A stretch of 48,532 nt of DNA from Tieghemiomyces parasiticus. Taxonomy: Eukaryota > Kickxellomycota > Dimargaritomycetes > Dimargaritales > Dimargaritaceae. The notes beneath the pieces are model-generated. The model was not told the DNA's origin. It made no database searches and worked only from the letters and a program-made list of their open reading frames with translations. The DNA lies in the NCBI GenBank assembly GCA_027575765.1, contig JANBPT010000277.1, positions 1 through 48,532 on the forward strand. Reading direction: 5' to 3'. Made by a program: the position numbers and the translations under genes. Numbering within the stretch: the first letter of the stretch is position 1; each line of letters starts with the position of its first letter. Below, piece after piece: positions 30,124-42,241 of the stretch.

Positions 30124-33100
30124 TGTAGCAAAATGGGTGGAAGTGGTATTTGATTAGACGTAAGGGTGTAACGGCCAGAGCGGTGGAAAAGACGCCGGCC
30201 CTTATAGAGAGCGGAGATGGCCACGCAAACGGAAGGGAAAACGGGACAAGGCGGTTAGTACCCGGGTTTAGCTACCATATAAATGGGGGATACTACAGCT
30301 AGCAGTGGGGTACGAAATACCAGGGCCTGGAGGCGACCCGAACCTGCGGCAGGAGCGGTAGGATATCTTCCAGACAACACCTAATAACGAGACACGCTAA
30401 TCTGAAGGGGTCACAGTTGAAGAAATGGGACGGATTATTTGATCATAAACAGGCGAGGTATAAGGCTAACAGGACGAAAGCGAGTAAAGGTTGTGACCTA
30501 GTAATAGACCTCGGAGAATAATGGCATCTAATAATCTGCAGGTAATGTGGACGAAGAAGCAGGTTCATGGGCTGGTGAAGGTGGCCGGATAGACGGTTGG
30601 AAAACTTTGCATCGTCAGAAGCCAAACCGAATCCAGGCCGGAAACTAGTAGAGAGAATCCGACCTACCTGGTGCGGTTTCGCTACGACGGCTTTTAGTTG
30701 GAACACGTTTGGACGGGGCTGGACCGGACTAGGTCGCGAGAAGGATAGAGTGTTAGAGGTGACGCAGGGCGGAATTGGTGGTTGGTGTCGTCGATTACAT
30801 CACACGGATCAAATCCCATGGTATTTATATGAGTAACATCTAACAGGTGAGGACCGTGGCGACAGGAAACCTGGCCCTAGGCTGGATTAGATCTACTATC
30901 CTCTAGATACATCAGGCCAAGCCGTGCCTAGAATACTCACCATAATATATGACCGTCAATCCTCGAGGTAAGCGCCCTAGAATAATGGACCGTTGCATGC
31001 TTAAAATATGACCAAGGTTTATCATCGGCTAGGTGGGCGTATCGGGCGAGGGGTAGCCTTTAAAGCGCCAGTAGTGCGAAGGAACACGAAATACGTAAGC
31101 CTGGTATTCCGTATCACCCTTGGGATAATCTAGTGGGGCACTTTTTCAATGACAGCCGTGCAAGAGGGCTTTCAGGCTGGTGGAGTGACGGTCTAGTGTA
31201 GAAAATATTGCTTAATCAACATATTAATTATCAGAGGCAGCGCTCATCTATCAATACATTTTGGCTATGCCAGGGGTTAGTAATATATAGGCGGATCAAA
31301 ATAGATGTAGGAAATTATACTAGACGTCTCGGACGTTGACCTTATAGAAGCAATCCAGAAGTATTGGACCTGGCCCGTTGAATGGTGTTAGCCATTCTAG
31401 AATTGCACGCAACTTCGCTGCGTAACTGGTCCTTTTTACCTTACCGCTATGCCTACTTTTCGAATTTCAGTCCACACTCAGCATATATTTCCGAAAGGCC
31501 GTACCAGTCTTCATTTTTGGTTCATATTTCTGGGGGGGGGCTCGAGCTAATACACTTATATTCTGAACACAGCGTTGATTAGGGTTCTATTGCCGGTTTG
31601 CCATGTCACGGTTATTCCAAATAGTCTGCCTGCTTCCGTACGAGCCATACCTCTCTCAAAAACATCCTCCAGATTGGTTACCCAGAGGACCACGTCAGCC
31701 AACTTCACATAACAATGGCACCAGCCCTACCGGTGCCAATTCCTTAACAAGCTCTTAGGTGGGCTGCTCTGAGCCCACCATAATTGCCTAAGCGCCACGC
31801 ATACCATCCGTCTCAAATACTTGTAGGTGAACAGCTCTGTCAATTTCGAGGTCCCCAAAATTTGGACTGATGATCAGTATCGCCGCTGGTGAGTGAGTAG
31901 TTCCCCCAGTGGCCCACTCGTGGAACCATGAGACATCGCAGCTTGTCGCGATAGGATGGATTTCAGGGTTGCCAATATTCAATATCCAAAGGTATGGATT
32001 GTCTAGGTGCGGCGATGAAGTTTCGGTGTAAAAGTTATAGGGAAGAAGTTGAGAACTCTTTGATCGGCATGTTGGATTGGCGACCGAGGGTGTTCAAGTC
32101 CAGCTCTCTGGGCTCTAGAGTGTCTGGGATTGGGGAGAGTGGCCCTGCCTGGGTGGGCCGGTTTAGATTGCTAATCTATATTCTATCACGGACAGATACC
32201 CGCATTGAATGGCAATACTTCCCAATTGATTGCTAAAAGTGTCTGGCAGGTAGGGTGGTGGATAAGTCACCCATCCCCATCTGCCAATCCGGTGTAGTAG
32301 CGGTAGGGAGGATCCCACCATCTCCGCACCCCCAGGGCCCATCGGACACTCGATGACTTAGTAGCACAAGAGGGATCGACCCACACACCCATGCGTGATG
32401 CATGGGTATAGAGGGAGCAGCCGCCCACAAGCAATTCTTTTTTGGTCTCTTCCCTCGCATATAGATCCATTACTGTACTCATTTTCTCCTGAGTTGTCCC
32501 ATCTTCTTGTTGGCATCTTCTCTAGTATTCAACTTCTCTAAGACATGTTTAAGTAGTAAAGAACTATCATATTCATCACACTGGATATTAAGCGTAGTCC
32601 TTACAAAACTTCAAATTCACATGGAAGGGTGGTGATACAGCACAGCGGATGGAGCAAGCCGGGCCGTTTGGTAGCCCACTACATTCCGACATTTTAGAGT
32701 CGATGGGCGAAGTAGATGGTATCCCCTATTCCTTGACAACCCCATTCCGTTGAGGGCGATTAAAAAATGGGCGTGGCCTCCCCTGCAGGTTTCCCCGCGA
32801 ACCGACTTACCGCTCGCTATTTCATCCTAACCTACACCAACCTTTTACTAGCCATGTGGCAGTCTTCATTTGCAACATTTGGCACCTGTATATCATGTTT
32901 ACCATACCATGACCTTTTTCAGCCGCCTTTCAGACACGATGTCCTGAGGTTGAAACCTGGTGATGCAGATCATCTGCTGTAATCTCGCCCTGTTGATATA
33001 TACTGACCTCTTTATTTTTAATTGGCTTGATCCCCCCTACTTTCAACTCCGCCCTTTGCTCGTCTATGTGATCCCGGACCCACACCCTTATTACAGCTGC

Positions 33101-33393
33101 AGCTTGCCACCCGGCCTTACAAGTCGGCTCGCTTGACGTGTCAGGAATAGCCCTTAGCCCAGCATTCTTTCCCTGTATTTCAACGATGGGCGATCACAAA
33201 CTTGGTTGTCTTTATACTGAGAGGCTAAACATGATGAGTTATCTGCACCGTACCATCTGCTCACAAAAGCCGAAGTGTAATTTACGTGCTGACAATGCGT
33301 GCCATTAGATTTTGATGCTACATGATTTTCCATTATGTTCGTAGCCCTCCTTCCTCGGGTTATAAGCGCTGGGATAAACAGGATCAGGGCGGT
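30124..33393. other. Gene-poor AT-rich region
   Basis: 3.3 kb. No gene is recognised. A minus-strand stretch from 32093 to the stop at 31788 is open for 102 codons but has no usable ATG; see findings. The start holds the promoter of the small secreted peptide. Confidence 0.5.
30199..30207 (-). promoter_or_regulatory. TATA box of small secreted peptide gene
   Basis: CTATAAGGG on the minus strand, 76 bp before the ATG at 30123. Confidence 0.5.
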
Positions 33394-34108
33394 TCACCAC
33401 TTGACTTGAGGGTCTGTTTTGAACTGCTCGTAGGCTGCCCGATTGAAGTAAGAGATTTCGGTCTCGTTCCCTACGGGAGTTGGAAAATGGGCAGTGAGGT
33501 CGGATCGTTAGTGTTCTTGTCAAGCAAAGGAATGGCGACTGCACTGGCGGCATCAGATGGCGGGAAGGGGGAAGGGTCAAGTGGACTGACTTGCTGCACA
33601 CAAGGGGTCTCCTCACTTACCGACGCCGCAGAAATCCAGCATATCGGCGTCGTTCGTTAGGAACCACTCGTCATGGTCTAAGTTGACGATCAAGTTATTG
33701 GTCTTAGAGCCATGGGCCTTGGTATAGATTTTGAGGGTGTCAAAGTCTACAGTGCGGTAGGGTTTCATACCGCTGCCCGTAGCGATTTCTGTGAAACGCA
33801 AGAAATCCAGGTGGAGGGTTGAGACGGTTCGGGTTAGTCGCCAGAAAAGTCTACAGTGCAATGCTCAGCTAAGCTTTAGTGGCGGGACGTGTAGTACCGA
33901 GGCTTGGCGACTGTGGCCCTTGTTGGGCGACCTCAGCCATCTACCCGCACTTACCATGCTGAATTCGGCGGCGTAGATCGCCAACCGTAGTATTGCCAAA
34001 ATCCACATCCTTCAGTAGCACATTCCTGTAGGTCCGGTACTCGAAGGACTTGATGAGTCGGATCGTCAGAACTCCGACGGGCTTAACCGTTTCCGAGGAG
34101 GAGGCCAT
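33394..34108 (-). CDS. UPF0538 / C2orf76 family protein
   Basis: 132-residue member of the conserved eukaryotic UPF0538 family (human C2orf76), of unknown function. Exons (minus): 34108-33955, 33788-33621, 33470-33394, both introns phase 1. Recognised by VLTIRLIKSFEYRTYRNVLLKDV near the N-terminus, then MKPYRTVDFDTLKIYTKAHGSKTNNLIVNLDHDEW, the LDFCGVGNETEISYF segment over the second junction, and a YEQFKTDP end. Only the family pattern holds all three exons together; each alone is short. I chose ATG 34108 (context AACATGGCC); the upstream in-frame codon at 34150 is TTG. Divergent with YIPF, about 1.07 kb away. Confidence 0.93.
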
Positions 34109-35181
34109 GTTGCGGGTCGATGTAGAGAAGGAGGATGCGGTCAAGTTCAATGATCAACTCCAATAGTGGATGATTAAGTGCAACAGGGGGTCAGGAATGG
34201 GTCCCATCCTTACGGGCCGTCGTCCGAAGTACGATAACAGTCTCGGTACAAGGAGTGGCGTGGGGTCATCACCCAGAAGGCTCCATACTGAAGTTGGGTG
34301 CTCGTATTGACAACGGCGTAAACATGCCGTTTCTCGATTTCGTCGTTGGCACAGTGTAGCTGCTGAGGTTTATATTGTTTGTTTATAGTGAATGAAAGGT
34401 GAGATGTACCTCAGGAAATTGCGATAGACAGGCATAAGCAGTACGCGAAGGTACCCAGTAGGCCAGCACCGCACCCAAATCCCAAGCTTGTGTTGGGTCG
34501 AACCCGTAGGTGGCGACCCCCACACTCTCTACAGTATCCGGACGACTCCAGCCGTTCCTCAACAAGGGCAACCAGGGCCCCCGTCATTCAGACGGAGTGC
34601 TTTTATAGGATCTGATCGATGTAAAGAATATTGAAGGGGAAGGAGTCGGTACGTTTATAAAGGTCGGATCTCCGACCCGATGGGGCTTGTGGGATTGGTT
34701 GGCAAAAAGGCCAATGCCGATTGAGAAAAAATAGCGGTGGATGTGTGCGGGCTTTTTGAAACGGCGGTGGGCGAATGAAACGTGGTCTAGCGCTCAACCC
34801 CGCTGGCCACAGTACTGCATGGTCAATGACAACGGCGGGTGTAGCCGCGGAAGGGAGGGGCCTACTTGACAAGCTGGGATGTCAGCCGAGAGCCTATGGC
34901 TCCACTCCCCCCCCACTGCCAAGCGCACATTACTGGCCACTTCAGAGCGACCTAAGGGGAAGCTTGAGGCCCCGCCGGTCGACGCTACATTCCCCTGCCG
35001 ACATGCATTGCTAGGGTCCATAGTTTCATGCCCTCCATTTCCATTCCCGCTGCTCATCCTGTCCCTGTTCTCCGTACGTCCGCTCTCATTCTTCCCCACC
35101 CCTTCCCCATCCTTTTCACCCACTTGCGCTCTTTCAGCACTCCGTCCTCCTCTCACTCTACGCTACCATCCTTCCCGGACC
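34109..35181. other. Divergent intergenic region with a possible small gene
   Basis: Promoter region of UPF0538 (-) and YIPF (+). A minus-strand ATG at 34587 follows a TATAAAA (34601-34608); open stretches at 34210-34571 look protein-like but I cannot settle a splice model. The YIPF leader (34990-35181) is very pyrimidine-rich. Confidence 0.5.
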
Positions 35182-36060
35182 ATGGCCAGTAACCGGGACT
35201 ACAACGTCGTTTTGGAGGTCGACCCCGATGAGGGCGACATGGAATTCCAGGGCTTTGCCACCACTGCCAGCCAGACTGCGCCATCGGGCCGCATGGGGAC
35301 GGGTGGCGCCAAGGCCGGTGGCACCCAGAGCAGCACGTCCTTCTTCGGCTCCGCTTCGACGCTCTTCCCTGGTGCCGGCAGTGGCCCACAACCCGGGGTG
35401 GAGGGTGCCGCCGGCCCGGCCACCTCACACGCCCTGTGGCATGTAGAATACTACGCCCACTTCTTCAACGTCGACACCACGGACGTCCTCGAACGCATGT
35501 GGCAGAGTGTCCTCCCGTCGCGCAATTTCCTTGACTTGGTCGGGGCCAACCCAGACCTATACGGGCCCTTCTGGATCGCCACAACGGTCATCTTTGCCAT
35601 GTTCGTTACGTCATCCTTAGCCCAGTCTATCGTGGCCTTCCTTCACGGGGGTCAGCGCGTCTACGACTTTACCACGCTGTCGTTTGCCGTGTTCACCGTC
35701 TACCCGTACCTCGCCCTGATGTCGTTGGGCGTGTGGGGAGCCACCAAGTACTTTGGCTGTCACCCCAGCCTCCTCGAAATCGTCAGCGTTTACGGGTATG
35801 CCTTCACAGTGTGGATCCCCATCGCCATCGCTTGCGTCGCGCCCAACGACCTCGTCCGCTGGATCCTGACTCTCGTGGCTTTCGGCAGCTCGGCCTTCTT
35901 TATCTGCCGCAACATCTTCCACATCATCGCCCGGTCAAACGCCACCGTGCACCGCGCCTTTATCCTCGTCGTCCTCGGAGCTCACGCCGTGCTAGCCCTC
36001 ATCTTCAAAATCAAGTTCTTTTCGTACACTATCCTGCCCGCCGTGGAGCCCAAGGAGTAG
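35182..36060 (+). CDS. YIP1-family Golgi membrane protein (YIPF1/2-like)
   Basis: 292-residue single-exon protein of the Yip1 domain family, closest in pattern to YIPF1/YIPF2, five-pass membrane proteins of the Golgi that bind Rab GTPases. The cytosolic N-terminal 125 residues start with an acidic EVDPDEGDMEFQGF stretch, then a Gly/Ser/Ala linker and the conserved YYAHFFNVDTTDVLERMWQSVLP motif, typical of YIPF1/2. Five hydrophobic segments lie near 128-150, 161-192, 197-222, 228-250 and 257-280. The DLYGPFWI and YGYAF motifs mark the Yip1 domain. I chose ATG 35182; the frame is open further upstream to 34879, but that part is pyrimidine-rich leader. Converges with UTP18. Confidence 0.92.
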   Translation: MASNRDYNVVLEVDPDEGDMEFQGFATTASQTAPSGRMGTGGAKAGGTQSSTSFFGSASTLFPGAGSGPQPGVEGAAGPATSHALWHVEYYAHFFNVDTTDVLERMWQSVLPSRNFLDLVGANPDLYGPFWIATTVIFAMFVTSSLAQSIVAFLHGGQRVYDFTTLSFAVFTVYPYLALMSLGVWGATKYFGCHPSLLEIVSVYGYAFTVWIPIAIACVAPNDLVRWILTLVAFGSSAFFICRNIFHIIARSNATVHRAFILVVLGAHAVLALIFKIKFFSYTILPAVEPKE

Positions 36061-36420
36061 GGCGGGGGGAAGAGCATTACAGAGGGTCGCTTTCTAGGTC
36101 ACTTATTCGCGAGGTCGGCTGATTGGTGCTTGTCCACTCATGTTTTATGTTTTATTTTTGCAATCGGGTTGCCAGCGTTTTTTATTTATTTTGAATGGCA
36201 AAGGTTGACGCCCGTGGACCGCATAGCATCAGCATCTATAAGGAAACCTTGATCAAACTACCACCATGACTTTTGAAACTATACTAGGCCTTCATCCCGC
36301 GGTAGTAAGGGAGTCCGGATTTTTTTTGCTGAATGAAGCGGCCTTGTTTAATAAAGAGTTAGTAGTTTCCAGAACCAATGGGATCCGAATTCCAGCTCGA
36401 CCGTTGGTCACCCATACTTT
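36061..36420. other. Convergent spacer YIPF / UTP18
   Basis: 3' flanks of two convergent genes; AT-rich, nothing else recognised. Confidence 0.5.
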
Positions 36421-38272
36421 TTAGTACCCAGGCATCACATCGCACAAAACATAACCCGTTTGTGAGAAATGGACCATGTACCGGCTGTCATGGGAGAAGG
36501 CCGAGCTAACAACCTGGCGGTGCCCCGACGACTTATGAGGCCAGCCGCAGACGACGGCCCGGGCCGGCACGTTAATCAGCCGAAGACTGTTCTCCGTCTG
36601 GTTGCTGTTGGCAGCCAAAAACTTGGCATCGTGGTTGAACCGGAGGTCGCTAATGGCGGTCGTGATGTTATCCATGGTGTAGACCGGTTTCGGGTTGGCT
36701 ACCTTCATAGTGTCGGCAAAATTGTAGACGTTAACGATTCCGCTGCGGGACCCAATGGCACAGTATTGACCGTCAGCGGACACAGCGAGCTTAGTGGCCT
36801 GGAACCCGCCCTCGTCCTTGAACGTGTGTGTGCACCGGTACATTCGGATGTCCCATACGTAAGCCTTACCCGAAGCGTCGAGGGTCAGGAGGTTCTGGCC
36901 GTCGGGGCTCCACTGAAGGTCAACAGCGCGCTGGTTCAGTGTCAGGATTTTGGTCAGCATCCGCGACGGCGCATGAAGGATACCAACCCGAGTGTGACGA
37001 CCACGGACGGCTAGGCGTTCGCCCGAGGCCGTGAGCCGGGGAAGTTCCAAAGAGCCGTCCAGGGCTCTATAACCTGGCGACGTGCATTTAGTGGCTCGGG
37101 CGGTCGCAATATCGTAGTGGTAGAACCACGGCTCATTGTTGTGGAAGGCAAGTATTTCCGAGCCCGACGGGGTGAACACAGCGGCCTCGGTGTAAAGGTT
37201 TGGGAGTTTGATTTTTTGGATCTCGGTATTGCGCGTCCCGTCCACATCGAACAAATGGATAGTGGGCATGCGGTAGGCGGCCATGAGGATGTGGGCCGAT
37301 GGGTGGAACTGGAGCTCGATAAAATCCCGATCCTTGCGTGGCAGGCGCCCTACCTGGCTAACCCTGATCGGTTTGTAGTTCTTGGGGTCCACTTGTACCC
37401 CGGCGCGCTCGGACTTAAGTAGATTCTGAGCAGTCCGGAACAGGTCCTCTGGGGAGCCCTCGGCAGGTCCATCGGCATCGCGACCTGTAACCGGTACCGT
37501 GACCTGGGCCCAGGCGGGGGTCGGGCAGGCCGCCTCGAATTCATTACGGAGGCGGCGCTGGAGCTCGGCACCTTCCACTATGTATTCCTTGGGCGCCATT
37601 TTGACCTTGGTCTTGAGCGCCCCCCGCAGCTTCACCACATCCTGCTCCTCATCTTCGTCTACCCAGGCGCTGCGCTCCACCGGCCTGTCGGTCTCTTCAT
37701 CAGCCTCGGGCGATTGGCGCTGGTTGGTGTCTTCGTCGTCACCATACTCGGACTCGCTGGAGGTATCGGAAAGCTCGCTCTCCTGTTCGTCAGCCTTCTC
37801 GGCTAAGGTTTCATCCGCCGCACCGGCCGTATCGATCGTGAAGTCGAGTCCACCAAAATCATCATCGACATTGTTGACCTCGTCCTGATCGCTGCCTTCG
37901 TCCGAATCATCAGACTGTGCAGGTAACCGGTCGTTGGTAGAGATTATCGTGGAAGGATGTCAAAGGTTATGTCAGGTTAGTTGAGATCCGGGACGATCGA
38001 ATAGGTGGGCGGCCGGTTAGATTTCATCATGTGGCCAGCAGTAAGAGCTCATAAGCAAGACTTACCTGGCCAAAGACCCGGGTTTTCTTATTACCCTTTG
38101 GTAGCGGGGCGCCGGACAGGGAGTCTCGGTCCTTGCGCTTACTATTGAGAGTAGCGCTGGTGGCCACGGCGGCCGCAGCCCAGGAGCCGTTGCCCAGCAC
38201 CATGGCCTCCAGCTCCTGGTCCATCTCGGCAGCCTTGGCCCGGGCCGCCCGACGTTTCTCTTGACGCAACAT
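36421..38272 (-). CDS. UTP18: U3 snoRNP / SSU processome protein UTP18
   Basis: 566-residue WD40 protein Utp18, a UtpB subunit of the small-subunit processome that handles 18S rRNA precursor and, in yeast, recruits the exosome helicase Mtr4. Exons (minus): 38272-38066 and 37914-36421, phase 0. N-terminus basic and coiled (MLRQEKRRAARAKAAEMDQEL), then a long acidic Ser/Asp/Glu-rich stretch (about 70-140), the family motif SAWVDEDEE, and seven WD-like blades from about 260, including IELQFHPSAHILMAAY, DLQWSPDGQNLLTLDASGKAYVWDI and the last blade ending VLCDVMPGY. Length is in the usual range (550-590). Divergent with RVB1. Confidence 0.94.
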
Positions 38273-40768
<2,496 letters not shown>

Positions 40769-41012
40769 GATTATCCGTGAGGAATGGTTAGTGGGCCAGA
40801 CGTGTAAAGAAGTGACTGTCACTTTCGGTAGTTGGGTGTATGTGACACCAGCTTATTGGTACCCAGACATAACCCTCATCCAAGCAACTGTTCCCATTCT
40901 CAAATTAGTAAAGCACTATCAGTTATTTGTATTTTATCCGACACTTTATTACGTTTTTTTGTTAATTACCAACACCCGAGAGCTGACTCATTCGTTTTCA
41001 ATATATAGTTAC
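40769..41012. other. Convergent spacer RVB1 / U2AF small subunit
   Basis: 244 bp, 3' flanks of two convergent genes. Confidence 0.5.
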
Positions 41013-41823
41013 TCAGGCCATGGTGGGCGTTGCCTCCGCCGCCGTGGGTGTGTCTTTTCCGCGTTCCGAGCTCATATCCCGGTCGGGCGACTGGGCCCTT
41101 GACTCGCGGTGGCTGCGCGGCGCGCGCTGGCGCTCGTCGAGGTATGCGTCTTGGGCGCGCAATAGGTCCCGTTTGAGGGCCGACGTTGGGTGGACCAGAT
41201 GCATAAAATTGCAGTTACCACCCCGGCGGCACGCGCCCTTCTCGTGTTGACGGCACACGGCCTCCTCGAAATTGGTTACGGGCGACAGTTCCGCGTACAC
41301 TGGCCGGCCGTCGTAGTACCGGTTGTTTAGCGCCTCCACAGCCTTCAGCGCGTCCTCGGACCGGCGGAACTGGATGTAAACATTGCCTGCCAAATGCTCG
41401 CTCTCGTTCTCGCAGATCCGGATCCGCTTGATTTCGCCGTACTGAAGGGAAAGCTCTGTGAATAGGTTCTCGTACAAGGTATCGAGGACGCGCTGTGAGT
41501 GGTGGGACCCAGGCTGGTAGAAGTTGGGGAGGAGGACCACCGGCGCGTAGGTCGGGTGGACGTGCTTGCGTGCACAGGAGTCGACGTGAAGGCAGGCACC
41601 GATTTTGTGGTAGAATGTGCAGTAGATCCTAGGGGAGAATGTGGGGAATAATATATTGTAGGGGAGAGCGTCGTTAGTAGCAGTGGTGATTCCCTTGGAG
41701 GCAGTAGCGGCGACCAGGCTAGGCCTATGGGCCATCAGTTGTCGTCTCCAAGCTAAAGTACTAATAGTACAACACTTACGGGTCTCCTTCGGTACCGTAA
41801 ATCGAGGCCATGTAATGCGCCAT
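41013..41823 (-). CDS. Splicing factor U2AF small subunit (U2AF35)
   Basis: 219-residue U2AF small subunit, which reads the AG at the 3' splice site. Exons (minus): 41823-41780 and 41628-41013, phase 2. N-terminus MAHYMASIYGTEGDPIYC matches the family. Zinc finger 1 is Cys-X8-Cys-X5-Cys-X3-His (C-TFYHKIGA-C-LHVDS-C-ARK-H). The UHM/RRM follows (NLFTELSLQYGEIKRIRI, HLAGNVYIQFRRSEDA). Zinc finger 2 is Cys-X7-Cys-X5-Cys-X3-His (CRQHEKGAC to NFMH). The RS tail is short and degenerate. The serine that lies in the CSRLH loop of human U2AF1 (Ser34) is Ala here. Divergent with TFIP11, sharing 418 bp. Confidence 0.96.
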
Positions 41824-42241
41824 CGTATCGCTTTCTTTGTGGGTGGCGGACTGGAATGATAATTGGCTGAGGGGGATCAGTTTACAGGGCTTAACGGAAG
41901 AATGCGAGGTAGGGAGTAGAAAAGCAAGCGACAGCCGGTGTGAGGCGAGCTTGAATAGAGAAGTCCGGGTAAAGCAAGAACTGTAAAGGGGAAAAAAAAG
42001 TATAGTACATGATTCAGGGCGGGGCCGGGCGACTTGGGGGTGAGGCGATGAGGGTCTTCCCGTCGCGTGCCCGTGGACCCAGTTCGTGGGTTTTCAGAGC
42101 ACGTTGACGCAGACAGCCAAGTGTGGGTTCACTATTCGTCCCATGCCGAGTCGTTCACCGGACTATTCCGCATTCCTACTTCGCGTCTCTCTACTGAATT
42201 CGCCGGTTACTCTGTGTTCACGCCTCCTTGTTCTTATCAAC
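41824..42241. promoter_or_regulatory. Bidirectional promoter region U2AF small subunit / TFIP11
   Basis: 418 bp between divergent start codons of two spliceosome genes, with an A-rich tract at 41991-41998. No clear TATA box toward either gene. Confidence 0.5.

Noticed and set aside
32233..32482. Overlapping minus-strand frames
   Set aside because: Low-complexity translations with no supporting features.
34879..35181. N-terminal extension of the YIPF protein
   Set aside because: In-frame and open, but the DNA is a pyrimidine-rich leader and family homology begins at ATG 35182.
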